From Anastrepha obliqua (lineage: Eukaryota; Arthropoda; Insecta; Diptera; Tephritidae): DNA of 64,000 bases. Location of the stretch: contig NC_072893.1 in the NCBI RefSeq assembly GCF_027943255.1, positions 87,179,784 to 87,243,783 of the forward strand, given 5' to 3'. The translations under genes were made by a program, and so were the position numbers. The notes below the pieces were generated by a model, which was not told the origin of the DNA, did no database searches, and was given only the letters and a program-made list of their open reading frames with translations. How positions within the stretch are numbered: the stretch's first letter is position 1; every line of letters starts with the position of its first letter. Positions 12,040 through 24,457 of the stretch are shown here, one piece after another.

Positions 12040-12890
12040 ACACAGCAAAATAATAATGAAAATGGAGTTATGGTTTTTCAAAATATCCTCCTTGGAAGTC
12101 AATACATTTCTGCATTCGCTTGAAGCAGTTTTCAAAGTACTTGTGTCACTCAGAAATGGATCCCTTTCAAAACGAGCTGTTTCAAGACTTAATCTCGCAT
12201 TTTATTTTTGATGTTCGGGAACAAAAAGAAAGAATTAAGTGTCAAATCATTAATTTGTGAGAGCTGGAATTGTCTTGGTGGAAGATGATTCATCTTCAGA
12301 GTTTGGTTTTCCTTCATTTCCCGAAAACTTCTGCAAGCAGACCTCGATTTGATTGTTTTAAGTTGCTTTAGTAGTAGTGTAGTTGGGACATTACCAGATT
12401 TTCCGAAAAAGGAGGCATCCATTTGCTTTGAAGTGCTTCTTCCGCGAACAACTTTTGTTGGATTAAATTTCTCTTGGAACAATCATACTATCGATTACTG
12501 TTTTGTTTCCGGCTCTGCATAGTTCCAAGATTTGTTACCTGTTACGAAGCCATTGACGTGCTTTGAATCACGACGGCTGAATTTTTTTAACATTTCTTCA
12601 CACCAATCGATACGAGACCCTTTTCGAGCAATTATCAATTTATGCGTTATCCAACGAGTACTAATCTTCTTGGCAACCAAATGTTCGTGCAAAATTGAAT
12701 GTGTGCTGGTTCCACTAATTCCCATGCCTTTACCTCGCGATCTTGCGTTATCAATTGGCACATATCACCGATTGTGTATGGCACAACAATCGTTTTTGAA
12801 CAGCCTTCACGATATTCATCTTGCAAGAATCGATGGGCACGTAGGAGCCCGTTGTACCAGCCTGTGTACACTGATTAAGTATGGTGCTTT
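12040..12890 (-). pseudogene. mariner (DD34D-type) transposase remnant
   Basis: Minus-strand pieces run from an HTH region (VYTGWYNGLLRAHRFLQDEY; a central piece with VPYTIGDMCQLITQDREVKA) through STHSILHEHLVAKKISTRW, DWCEEMLKKF, VTGNKSW and EPETKQ, then VVRGRSTSKQMDASFFG and a tail NSFFLFPNIKNKM. In this lineage the first catalytic block is VTGDESW; here Asp is replaced by Asn (VTGN), so the copy is catalytically dead. The middle block with the second Asp is deleted or frameshifted. The far C-terminal segment continues to about 12050. Confidence 0.8.
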
Positions 12891-13494
12891 GACGCTAAAA
12901 GTCGAAGTTACTTGATCACAGCATTCCTGTTTGGATAATCGAAGCCTAAAATCGTAATAAATCAACGCAAGAAAATTTTCACGTGTTTAATCCATTTTTT
13001 GGGCGAGATGAATTTTTCAACTCACTGAAAAAAGAACAAATCAAGCTCGTATGTGAAAACATATTACAATTTATATAAGTTTATGCTTAGAAATAGCAAT
13101 CTTTTCAATAAAAATATCGAATTATAACTCATCGCCCGTAGTATTGCAAAGTCGCAAAATATAAAAGCCAACACTAGTTCGAACCGATAAACAAATCAAT
13201 AATCGTTGAAGCAAGTTGAGGCTTAATCCCTGTTATCAGCTATTGGCAAACGTTTAACAGACAAATACCGGGGACAGAAATTGTTGGATTTAGTGATATG
13301 CTACGGCGATTTTTTACAGATTTACTGTTACTGGGACAACGTTTAATAATTCATTCCCGGCAACCAACGTTTTCGTGCCTTTGTTGCAGTGTGAACGTCC
13401 GATACGTTGGCATTGATATCCGATGTTGATAATAACGAAAATTATGGGTTAATTACAGTCGGGTTGATGCTTGACTACTATTCGACAGTGCTCG
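12891..13494. other. Intergenic, no gene seen
   Basis: No supported feature. Confidence 0.4.
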
Positions 13495-13509
13495 GATTTG
13501 AAATCCCAT

Positions 13510-13705
13510 GAATGAAACACCAAATGGTGAAATAAGTTTTTTCTTATAGCAGTCGCCCCTCGTCCGGCTATCTTAAGCCTCTGGCATAAAACTGTAGGTC
13601 TCTCTATTTGTGGAAATACATCAAAATGTACGCCAAAAATTTGAGGAGGAACTCGGCCAGAAATAACAAAGGATGCAAACGCCAATTAAATATGCATAAA
13701 TATTC
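13510..13705 (+). repeat. SINE copy, 5'-truncated, tRNA-derived family
   Basis: Matches the body of the SINE at 63014-63345: GCAGTCGCCCCTCGTCCGGC, then AAACTGTAGGTCTCTCTATT, then AGGAGGAACTCGGCC and GCGCCAATT-like ends. The tRNA-like head with the pol III boxes is absent and the middle is internally shortened. Confidence 0.7.
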
Positions 13706-14290
13706 CTGGCCAAACTCACGGTTGACCTTCTTCTTTCAAGTTGTGAATTTTATAGGAATGCTAAGAACTAAGAAAGCAGAAAGTTTAAAGATTTACTTTC
13801 AAACACAATTAACCAAAATCATTGTCGAATTCCTCTATCGAACAGACATCGTGGTTGGGTCAGCTTAGAGTTGTAGACGTTAAGCAGTAATGTGAAGAGG
13901 AAACCGCCCTACTACATCCCTTGTATTTTTTTTTTATTTTGGATTTTGTGAGGTACAAGGCAACAAAACCATTACGCGCGATTAAATGTATTGCAAGAAA
14001 TTGTAGTCCAAAAAACCTGTTTAATCAGCTTAGCTCGCTCTTTTTTTGCAGCCCAGAACTTTCGATGGTTGTAGGTACCGATTGGGATATAGGTAGGACA
14101 ATGAAACAGGAGAAATTCGAGGTTCATTCCGACCAAGTGGTAGGTATTGGGATATTGGACAATGAAACACGAGAAGTTCGATGTTCTTTTCGATCAAGTG
14201 CAGCACGTAAGTGGGTTTGTTCTGCTGAAGTATAGTTGAGTAGAAAAAGGTTAAATCAACCCTGATTATAGCGATTAGTGTTCGACTAAA
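13706..14290. other. Intergenic with a 2-copy local duplication at about 14081-14202
   Basis: No gene seen. A unit of about 60 bp (ACAATGAAACAGGAGAAATT versus ACAATGAAACACGAGAAGTT) is present twice in direct orientation. Confidence 0.4.
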
Positions 14291-14294
14291 TTAG

Positions 14295-14650
14295 TTACTG
14301 TTGTTGTAAAACCACAAATCCCTGCCTAGAGCGGTGAAGCAGTTAGCCATTATCGTCTGTAGCATTTAACGGTAGGCCCAGCAAATAGGCTACTTCGACA
14401 TGGAAGAACCAGAGAGAAAAAGGTGTTAGATGAGTAAGTTTGAGTGGGTGTCTGAAAAAGTAGTTAGTGGCATGCGTGTATTTTCACATGCCGGATATAT
14501 GTTGAGTATGTCTAGGTCAATTCCCATTAGATAGGAGTTTAATCTGCTACAGTATTCAGAACGAAATTGCCCCGGATAACGCTGGTCTCACGGGCCAGTT
14601 AAACCACATCGTCTGCTCTGGATGGTGGTATGAGAGAGAAGAGGCATTAT
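14295..14650 (-). repeat. Jockey-type LINE 3' fragment
   Basis: The minus strand ends in a (CAA)-like tail near 14295-14305 and aligns with the 3' parts at 16996-17480, 39040-39400 and 39920-40290. Shared words on the plus strand include AACGGTAGGCCCAGCAAATA, GGTGTTAGATGAG and TTCACATGCCGGATATATG. It is more diverged than the other copies, so it is probably an older insertion. Confidence 0.7.
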
Positions 14651-15230
14651 GCTACTCTGATGCACTCCGAGGAACCACTGTGATTCCATGTTTGATGATT
14701 TGGCAAAGCACAGGCGCATTGCGCGATGTAGAAGCCGTATAGGCTGAGGGATGCGGTCATATATCATGTGATCAACTCCCTACGAATTTTAAAGCCTGAA
14801 GAAGTTTTAAGGCAAACTCCACTCGCTACACCTATTGCCCCTAACCGATACTAAAGTATTTAAAGCCCTTTTCCCCGACTTCAAAGAAGAAATAACTTTC
14901 TTTAGTACAGAAATATTAACCGCGATATAAAGAGGGCATGCCATCTGAGATATAGACCAAAATAAGAAAACCCATATATCTCTTACACCAAAAAATCGGA
15001 GGAATGAAACTTGGTACGAATGCATAAATTGTATATATCGTACTTATGATGAAAAGTGGTAGGTACAGGAAAAGTGACGTGGCACCTCGGACATAAACAG
15101 AAGATAGTTTTTCTCTGGAATCACTTATGATAAGGTGCTGAAATTTCATACAGTTACAGAAACCTCGAATGCCTTCCTTAAGGCGAACGAAATTAGGTAT
15201 TGGAAATGGGAGCGTGACTGGTTGGTTGGT
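14651..15230. other. Unassigned stretch between LINE fragments
   Basis: No supported gene. Possibly decayed LINE, but I see no motif to prove it. Confidence 0.35.
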
Positions 15231-15239
15231 TTAAGTAGT

Positions 15240-16010
15240 AATTCGTCCCGAATCCAACCGCATCAATTTGTTGCCACATCCCCGTTACCAACTTGTTTAT
15301 CGGTTAACTACAGCATGACTATATCCAGTCTCTACGGTTTAAGAATCTCATTAGGTTGTTGACATCTAAGCCCGACAGTTGTTGGAGACTCTCGAACAGC
15401 GCTTCGCCCAGGGTTAACTTTACGTCCTTCCATAGGGCAGAGCATTCACAGAGGAAATTGAAGATTTTTTCCTCTTTCTCCGGTTGTTTATAACTGGGAC
15501 AGTATGTGTTGTAAGGGATGTCAATTTTGGCTGCTTATTTTCCGACACACCAAAAGCCAGTTATGACTGCCGTTAGCCTCCAGGCGTCCCGTCGTTTCAT
15601 GTTTATCAATGTTGCCGTTATTTTGAGGTTGTTGGAGGCCATAACATTCTGCTAACTTTGCATGTAGCCTGGTCTCTCCATCTACAATCCTCAATTCGGA
15701 GATATTTTAAGGAAATTATGTTCTTGACTGCTCAAAGTGGTGTGAATACCGATTCTGCAAGAGCGTTATTCATGGCAGATACCCCTCTTACTATTTCATC
15801 TGCTTTTTCGTTACTTTCAATGAGCCAATGTCCCGGAACCCAAATTAAGGTAACTTTATGGTTTTCACTCAAGGTGGTATGGGGGCGTGGCACTTCCCAT
15901 ACAAATTTAGATCTCATATCTTGTGTACAAAATTGATAGTTACCAAGGTTTAAAGAAAAAAATGTACATATTTTATTACAGGAAAAAACATCTCCTAAAG
16001 AGGGTTTCTT
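15240..16010 (-). pseudogene. LINE ORF2 RNase H and C-terminal fragment (LOA/I-like)
   Basis: On the minus strand the RNase H signature VTLIWVPGHWLIESNEKADE is clear (about 15790-15860). Further 3' come LTAVITGFW, DIPYNTYCPS, EEKIFNFLCECSALWKD and LDVNNLMRFL, which is the usual C-terminal H-C-C domain of these elements. The same domain order is present in the better preserved copy at 56189-57215. Frame breaks and an in-frame stop make it dead. Confidence 0.75.
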
Positions 16011-16039
16011 GGAATTTGTCACTATAATTTTTATGATGA

Positions 16040-16318
16040 TTATATCGTCCCCTTAGTATAACAATAGCCTATGTGCTCATAGGCTATTATTTTTTTATTG
16101 AATTTTTGGATTCTCCATCGTCGATTTTACATGTGGTAAAAATTTTGTCAAATTCTAGTTCCACAAAGTGGGTCAAAACATCAATCAAAAAATAATAAAT
16201 ATTTACAGACATAACGAGATTTGAGTGAGAGCTACTTTCGACAAAAAGTTTGAAATTCATTTTCTCAAAACATCAAAAAATTTATAGGCTATTTTAATAC
16301 TAAGGGGACGATATAGTT
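16040..16318. mobile_element. Small MITE-like TIR element
   Basis: Inverted ends TATATCGTCCCCTTAGTAT (left, from about 16040) and its complement (right, to about 16318), extending to AATAGCCTAT. About 280 bp, no coding. Just inside the left end is a second perfect hairpin, AATAGCCTATG/CATAGGCTATT, at about 16066-16091. TA or TATA may be the target duplication. Confidence 0.7.
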
Positions 16319-16357
16319 ACGTTGTATAGTTGAATTGAAATAGGATAAAACCTCCTA

Positions 16358-17966
16358 CAGGGTCCGGCACTCGAAGTGTAGCCAATGAAAAAGATCATAA
16401 ATTTAGTTTCGAAAATTACTTTTATTCAAATGTGTGAAAATAATACAAAATTAAGAATCAATTTACTTTTGCTCGATATGACCACCCTATGCCTTAACTA
16501 TGGCCTTGAGACGGTCCAGAAACGAATCGCAGCTGCCCGAATGCGACTTACAGGCATTTTGGCCCACTCGCGGACAAAAGCTTTTTTCAGTGCCTCGAGA
16601 CTGGTGAATCTTTTAGTGCGGAGCTTGCTCTCCAAAATGGCCCTAAGAGAAGAATCCATCGGATTAGCGTCTGGTGAATTTAAGAGCCATAGTGTGGACA
16701 GTATGAAGTTCGGAACGTATGAATGGTCGGCCAAATAAACCCTATTGTTTTGGGAGCTTACGAACTGCTCGATTTGAAAAAAATTCTCGTCAGAAAGCAC
16801 AAGGTTCGGAAACTAAACGCTTTCGGCCAAGCGAAGCAACTCCTACGCTCTCTCACGTCTAACTTGTTGCTGCTTTAGTGTGAGATCATGCGCCTTTTGG
16901 ATCTTGTAAGCCTTGACTTTGAGATCATTTTTCAGTATGCGGCGGATACTAAAGTCAGATATGTTCAGTTCTTTCGCCATTTGATTGGCACTTCGTTGTT
17001 GTTGTTGTAACAGCATAAACATTCACCATACACGTGCAGAGAATGCTGCTGGAGTTGTTGTTGTTGTTGTAGCAGTATCTTTGCCCTGTCAGTGTAGCGT
17101 AATCACCGGTCGTCTTCGTCTAGCTCATCTAACAGTAGGCCCAGGAAACTAGCTGTTTCGGCGGATTGGGTCCAGAGGGAGAGGGGTGTTAGATGAGTGG
17201 GTTTAATAGGGCATGTGAAAAGGTGGTTAGTGTCGTGCGGGGTGCTTCACATGCTGGACATATGTTTAGTATGTCGGGGTCGATTCTGGATAAGTAGGAG
17301 TTTAACCTTACAATATCCAGAACGTAATTGTGCCAAGGTTACGCGGGACTCTCGGGGAAGTTGAAGCTTTTCGTCTGCGATCGGTGGTGGGTGGACTCCG
17401 ATAACGGCATTCGGGAGTCGGGAGGTTAAGAAGGTTGTGAGAGTCTCCCAATGAATGTCATTTATGGCCTGTCTGTACACTGTCCGATCCAGTGACTGCC
17501 TGTTTGTTTTGTCTGAGAGTGACAGTCCTTGGCCGGATATAAATTCGGGTTGTTGCGGTAACGTAGAACCGACTGTCGTGGGAACGGCTGATTGGCACTT
17601 CGTCGGGGATTTCGCTCAAGTCGCTTCTTCACATTTTGATGACCACCTCCATGGCGTTTTGTGATGCTATCAGTATCATTGTAACCAGTAACGGTGCGAT
17701 AAACAAAATCTATATTTACTTTAAGGTTCTCGAGCTCACGAACAATCACTGGTTGTGATTTTCCAGCCAAATATAATGCAATCACACTATTACGTTTGAA
17801 ATCCATTTCTGATTTTCCTTTTTCGCGTTTACTCTCGGCAAAATGCTTCCGCGCGCGTTTAAACAATACTCTGGACGGTCATTTAGCCAACTAACAGACA
17901 GCTGACGCCCAATCAACAGCTGCGCGAGCGGTCTGAACTTGGTTACACTTCCAGTGCCGGACCCTG
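16358..17966 (-). mobile_element. Tc1/mariner element (maT-like), interrupted by a LINE
   Basis: Flanked by TA at 16356-16357 and 17967-17968. TIRs begin CAGGGTCCGGCACT and continue to about AAGTGTA.CCAA. The minus-strand transposase opens near 17800 with MDFKRNSVIALYLAGKSQPV and the rest of its HTH domain, is cut by a LINE insertion (16996-17588), then resumes with MAKELNISDFSIRRILKNDL and SDENFFQIEQFVSSQNNRVY (first Asp). A deletion removes the second Asp and joins directly to LLNSPDANPMD (third Asp region) and the C-terminal FTSLEALKKAFVREWAKM. It is therefore inactive, though both ends survive. Confidence 0.85.
16996..17588 (-). mobile_element. Jockey-type LINE fragment with 14-bp target duplication
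   Basis: Inserted in the Tc1/mariner element. The direct repeat TGATTGGCACTTCG lies at 16982-16995 and 17589-17602. On the minus strand it begins with a 5' segment (CAGTCGGTTCTACGTTACCG) that also occurs at 24.6 and 38.9 kb, jumps to the end of ORF2 (YRQAINDIHWETLTTFL, PPPIADEKLQLPRESRVTLA, LRSGYC) and ends GTTTATGCTGTTACAACAAC with a (CAA)n tail. It keeps both element ends but has lost most of the middle. Confidence 0.85.
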
Positions 17967-17968
17967 TA

Positions 17969-19003
17969 CTTGCAGTGAAAATTGTTATTGCTGGCATTTT
18001 CGACCTTAGGTTAGATACGATTAATATGGTACGATACCGGCCAACTGGTCTCCAAGTTTTCCAACATACCCTGGTAGAGAGGAAATTTTTGTCGATTGGT
18101 GGGATTCGTATCGCCGGAAATGATGTTAAATAAATACGGGGTAATTCTAAGACTTTCGACTTTTACTACAGTTTTTCGCCGTGTTTACTTGTCAAAATAA
18201 ATAATTGTTCCAGGTTCTTAATAATTTAAAAATAAATTCTTTATTACTTCTTCACAATTGTGCATACTTTCAACATTTGTATTACTTGGTATTAAGACAT
18301 GTATGTACATAAATATATATGTACCATACGCATGCATTCACACATATACAATACACACATACATACATAATTGTAGTTATATCGTGATTGTCCTTAATTT
18401 TACGTACAAAGGAATTAAAGCTAATGCAAGCTTAGTAAACCAACTTTAAAAGCATTTGTTCATTTTCAAATACTAGCGAATAATTACTATACACATGTTT
18501 TCTCATATACCGAAAAGTCCGAGATTGTATGGAATTGCACATAATGTACCTGATTTTTAATTCGATTGCGAATTTGATTCGCTCTCTAAGTGAGAAACAA
18601 AGAAGAAAGAGAATTTTTGAATAACATTGATTTCAATTGCTTAAAAGAGCACAGCGCGAATTTGTAGTAGTGGATAATTTGTGAAAATTATTTATGTGTA
18701 TTCTAGCCCTCATTTTACAAGCAAAACTTTACAATAACTACACATTTTTCTTTTTATAATATTAAAAACTGTTTTACACTTCAGCTAAATTAGTATTTTT
18801 CCATTTTTTAACTAGAATATTGCCCAGCCTAATGAATTTATTTTGCCATATTAGATTTAAAAGCAAGAACTCTCTTAGGCGTCCCGACACCTTCTAAAAG
18901 TGGCTTTAATTTTCGTTGCAAGTCTTAGGAATGAATAGCTAAGTATTATAAACAGATCACTCTTGAAGCGGTATCGGCATCGGTGACGGATGTTATAGCA
19001 ACG
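17969..19003. other. Intergenic plus Edem2 3' flank
   Basis: No coding signal. A CATA-rich microsatellite lies near 18300-18370. A minus-strand AATAAA (plus-strand TTTATT at about 18837) is about 165 bp past the Edem2 stop and may be its polyadenylation signal. Confidence 0.45.
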
Positions 19004-22000
19004 CTATGGATAGTATTCGCGATAGGCAAACCTATCCAAAAACTTGGGCTCGTCACAGGTGAATACTTCATAGCCCATACGCGTTTTCACCTTTGCCGTC
19101 GAATTTGTATTTTTTAATGTTGAGTAAGTGTGTAGAGATTGCCGCACCTTTTCGTGTAGTAACGCTTCATTGAATTGATTACGGTTATTTGTAGTTTTGC
19201 GCAAAATCGTTTGTACCAATTGCGACCAAACCGACTCACCGCCACCATCATCATCTTCAGAGAGCTTCACATCTCTGCTTTGGCTCTTTACTGCAAATGA
19301 TTTTAGATTTTCTTTTTGAGAGTTTGCTCCTTGATTCGCTTCATTTGAGTTCATTGCCTTTGAATTCATATGGATATTGCTACCACTCTCGGCCATTAAT
19401 GCTTGTAAACGATCAAATGTTTCAATCATGCGCTTTTTGAACTCTACAATCCTTCGGACATGGATGAACAGCAGCTGCGGGGTATGCTTTTGCTTGTCAA
19501 CTCCATCTTCGACTAGCCCACGTATTTCTGCGTCATTTAATAAAGCCTCATAACTACGCTTCTTTTCGGAGGTACCGTTAATAAGAATTTTTAATAGGAA
19601 CTCTTGCATGGCAGTGGTATTGACCAACGCCTGTTGGTAGTCTGCATGTATTACATCCATTTGCCGAAGCATTAAACGCAGCGAAGCATCTTCGGCGCCG
19701 TCGGTTAACTCTAAAGCACTGGTACTACTTTGATTGAGTGCATTTAGCACTCGATCAAGCAATTTGAAATCACCGTCATCGAATGCCAATATATCCAGTC
19801 GTGTAATTAGTTCAATATTTGCGATATACTGCTGTTGCATTTCATACAACTCCCAAAGTGTCCGCGTACGACTTTCATACTCTTTTTGTACCACGATGCC
19901 TAGGACAGCGGTTATATTTTTATGTAGCAATTGCAACCCCGATATAAAAGGTGAATCCAAGGTAAAGTTACTCATAAAGCCAATGGTATAGTGTAACGCT
20001 AGTTCTGGGTGCAAAAAATCTTCGCGGTGCATTCCGAAAAATTCAGTTAAATCAGTTACGGTTAAGTGATTAGCTGATATCGATTGCCCCTCAACTACTT
20101 CAGCTGTGCCGACGGGCTTCGGATTAGCTTTACGTTCATTTCTGATGCGTTCAAAATTTTTCACTAGCAATTCGTCAGCAGGATTGTCATACTCATCGAA
20201 AACATTGATATCCACAGGTGCGCTGGATTCAATCTTCACTTGACTGTCGGCGCTAGGCGTTTTTTTAATTCGTTCTTGTTGCTCTTTAAAGCTGGAAGAG
20301 CGCTCTCCGCACGACTGTTCGTCACGCAGCTCCCGCTCAACGATCAATCTTACGCGCTCAGTCTTGAGTAAAGCTTCGTCATTGAACATTTCTATGTCAA
20401 GATCGTCAAAAATATCCTCTTGAATGTCATGGCAGCAGTATAATGCAGACATGTCAACGGGATGCGCTTCGGTATTAAAAATATAGGAACCTGCATTTAC
20501 AGTACACTCGCCATATTCAGTTTGCAGACGATCACCCGCGGCGCCATCGTTGTGCAGAAAATTCTCCTCATCGAAAAGAAGATAAAGGTATTTTGTGGTT
20601 TCTGCGAGGTAGAATGATTCCATCCGATTCTCTTTCTCATGTGTAACTACATTTCGTATCTGTAAATATCATAGTAAGATTCATAAATATATGCAAATAA
20701 TTTTTTAACTGAAACTAAGCAGCATACCGTAGCGTATCCACAGCGCGTCTTAGCACTAAACTCGATTGTATTTACAATGTCTTCACCCAATTCTAAAAGA
20801 AATTGATTTTTAGTTGCTCGATATAAATACATAACTGACTCGATTAATTCAGGCCGCAAAGGATACACTTCTCGATTTGGAGAGGCCTCCCCAAGCGGTA
20901 TATTATAGAATTCTGGCAAAAACCCATATTTTCGCCAAACTGAACTATATTTTACCAAAGTGCGCATCGCGGGTGCTATATCGCCAAACATACTTAGAAC
21001 GCCGGGCCAAAAGGCTTCAAGTGATTGAAAAACAGGCAATGTTACTTGGCCTTTATTCATGTTAGCCCATACATACCAGTCATCTTTTTTCAAATGCTTG
21101 TCAATATGCTTACGCGCCTCATGAAACATTTCCATTAACTCTGGCCGATTAAGCATAACGGCACCCTTTACTAAATATTCAAAAAATGAATCCACACCAG
21201 CTCCGATACCAGAGTCAAGTGCGGTCCAACGTCCTGTTTGCACATCAATATGGTTGCCAAAAAGACCAAGTGCTGAGCGACGCTCCCACAAGGAGTATAT
21301 TGCATTAAGCGCAACATCTTCGTAGATAGAATTTCCCGTAAGTCGACTGAGTGCGCCAAACTCAACCAGAAACGTCCCAACACCAGCCGTACATGTCACC
21401 GATGTCTCTCCTTTCGGTACTCCGTAACGCAAATTCACTGTACCATAAGGCATACCAGTAGCTGTGTCGAATGCGGGCAACAAACGGCGAGCTACATCTT
21501 CCGCTAGACGAAGTAAAGGTCCTTGACACGGCCATCCTGGTTCCAGTGCTAAACCGGCACGATTTGAAAGTAAGTGCGCTGAAATCAATCCGCCCACAAT
21601 TCGGATATTGGTTTCGAATACCGAAACGTTTATGTCTTTATCAAAATCCATGGATTCTAGAATTTTGACCACTCTTCGAAACTCAGTATAGTTTCCCATC
21701 GTAGCGAGGGTATCTAACGCATCAATTAGAGTTAGTGAATAGCTACCCCATGTGTCAACGCCATCACACGTTAAAGGTCGCAATTCGTCGTATCCAGAAG
21801 CGTACTGCAAGTAGCCCTCATAAGCATGTTGGAACATTGCTCGTACTTTTTCTCTGGAAATAAAATTCTATTGAAATTTTTTAAAACGACAGAAAATAAT
21901 ATATTAGCAGAAACCTTATCTCCAGCATGCGATCCTTTGAGTAATATTTTACGCCTTGCGTTTCGTATACTCCATGTGCAAATAAGATATATAAAAGAAT

Positions 22001-22036
22001 TACTCCAATGTACCAGTACCAAATGTCTTTAAACAT
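19004..22036 (-). CDS. Edem2: ER degradation-enhancing alpha-mannosidase-like protein 2 (EDEM2), GH47
   Basis: Three coding exons: 21915-22036, 20728-21853 and 19004-20659, with introns of 61 bp (AG|GTTTCT ... TTTCCAG) and 68 bp (ACG|GTATGC ... TTTACAG). The 967-aa product starts with a hydrophobic signal segment (residues 1-25, [17 protein letters not shown]). The GH47 (alpha/alpha)7-barrel region covers about 42-492: LRPLTCDG (Cys70, equivalent to the conserved Cys of mammalian EDEM2), [88 protein letters not shown] proteins act in the ER lumen, trimming or recognising mannose on misfolded glycoproteins to commit them to degradation; mammalian EDEM2 does the first Man9-to-Man8 step. Residues 493-967 form a long extension absent from human EDEM2 (578 aa), rich in charged and low-complexity sequence. 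Start chosen as the only ATG giving a signal peptide in frame. Confidence 0.95.
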
Positions 22037-24457
22037 CTTAACGGATTTTTATATTACTGTTTCGGAATATATTTTGTACAATGTACACTAATCTAATTAA
22101 TCATGCTTTTGTATATGAGCGAAATTGCCACACAAGAAAAGCGGCTACGATTTGTATATAAACAACTTAATCAGCTGTTTAAGGAAACAGAAGCTATAGC
22201 TGTGTTTCACAACCAATAATTATCAAAAATTATTGGATTATGATAAAAATATTTTTTAACGCTAAAAATTTGCAGGAAAAAGCCAAAAAGGGAGCAAGAG
22301 AACTTTAATTCCTGCCAGAAGGAGTGCAAATAAATTAGCAGTTTTAATGATCAATAAGCATTCTTCACAAAAATTGCACACTACATTATTTTTGTAGTTG
22401 GTTGGTTGATTTGATGTGGCAATAGAAACGTGGTCGAATGATAATGTGCCAAATCGCGAATATTCGCGAAACTAAAGGCAATACTGAGCGAATAAGAAAA
22501 ACAAACAAAAACACAAAATCGTGAATGCCAGACGGCAAGACAAAAGTTGTCAGAAAATACGAGTAGCCAAATCCAGAAATTATGATAGTTATTAAGAGGT
22601 GCGTGCGCGCAAAGCAATCAGTCGTACGTTGAGCGTATGAACGTATAAATTTAAAATAAAGTGATTAAGCATTGAAATTAAATAAAGCAAGCAAGTTGTG
22701 TTGCCATTAGCTTATGACTTTGGCAGACTTGGAGAAAAACGTAAGAATATGAAAGAACTGCAGAACCACACGAAGCCCATGATAGAAACTATCCTATTGC
22801 AATAAATATAAGAAGAAGCTTATTGGGAGATGCAGTATGTGTAAATATCCAAAGGCGACAAACAATCTAAAATGTTAATAATAAAAACATAGTTTTTGTC
22901 CTCCAGCAGAACTCGGTCCAATTCTGCAATAATTTCACAATCGTTGGAAAAGCAAAGACATTGCGTTGGGAAGCTTCACTTTTATTGTAATTTTCACCAT
23001 TCAACACGGCGTTTCAAAAAGAGTAGAAATCAAAGGTGATAGATTACAAAGTGTAACCATCTCAGATAAAACTATAAGAAGAACTTTGGAAATATCATAG
23101 AGAGAGAGAGAGAGGCGAATGAAATGAAAACCAAATGTGTCGATGCCACAGTATTCGGTTCCACGTTACTGGAGTTACTCAGTTTTATATACGATCAAAG
23201 ACTGACGATAATGGAAAATACGTATTAGCTGCCAAAAAGGAGACACATTTTTTGCATAGCTTAGATGTCCAGAGAGTTATGAACGCAATTCAATTTAAGC
23301 AACCGCCATAAATGTCGTTTCGTACAAGTTACTTGCTCTGATTTCGATTCCTTCACGAATTATAACAAAACGTCACTGAATTGGAAGGTTACGTGTAATC
23401 ATGTTTCAAATTTACTATCAGAGGCAGTAACGAAGGCAATGAAAAAATTGTTAATGCATTAATAAAAAAGAGTACATATATTCCTATTGTTTTTGCAAAA
23501 CTATCTCGTGTAAGCCCCAAATAAGATATGTCATCATTCTGTTTAATTGAGTGAGAGCGGATTAGCTGTCCACGGAACGAACACACAACTTTCTATTTAT
23601 TTACAATCTCCCGTCCGTGTACAATATAAGGAACACGCCTACAGAATGTTCACTCTCTGAAATGCTGTATTGATAAAGAGGAAATTCTTTGGAGTATATA
23701 ATTTTATATTTTAAAATATAATTCTAGTTGCCCAAAATTGTATTTCGGTTTTGCCTTAAATTTATTAAGAGGAAATATCTAATTTTAACAGGGCAAATCA
23801 TTATTATTTTAAAAACTAGTATGTACTCAAATGCATCTCTGCATATGCACATTGAACATACCATTAGAAAAAATAGAAATGTCAATGATGGCGATTAATT
23901 TTGTTTCAAACACTCGTTTTTTGTGGATTTAGTTAATTTTTTCGAAAAATTCGTGGAAATCAACAATTTAAAAGTGATAAATTCCGTTGCAGTTGTGACT
24001 GAGAGGTAAGTGTGTCTATTGTTGTCATTATAGACATAAAAATGTTTTATCTCGTTGGTGTTCTTACAAAAACGTGCGGTAGCATTTGGATTTTCGAATT
24101 AACAAAGACAATTTGTAAATTTACAGTGCCACAATACCGTCTTGATTTTACTTTTCTGTTTTTACAAAATTCATTAGCTTTTGTGTAGTGGCATTCAAAG
24201 AAAAATATGCGAACTATCCTCCCAGTTAACGATAAATAGTATGGTTTAATTAAGACGCTCTGTACTCCTGTATTCTATTATCCCAGCTTTTTTTTAGTTT
24301 ATATCGCTATCAATATGTATTTTTAAAATGAAAGTCAGGCCCAAATGTCACAGGCAAAGTGAAGTTGTGCTATTGGATCTTTGTGGGCGTTGGGTATTTC
24401 GCTGGATTGTTTCATAAAGTAAATCATATACATAGATCAGCACACAATTCAAATGTC
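22037..24457. other. Intergenic, no gene seen
   Basis: About 2.4 kb upstream of Edem2. No exon-like frames or protein motifs. Small features: an (AG)n run at about 23099-23115 and a decayed match at about 23148-23178 to the 5' segment of the Jockey-type LINE (TTCGGTTCCACGTTACTGGA). Confidence 0.45.
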
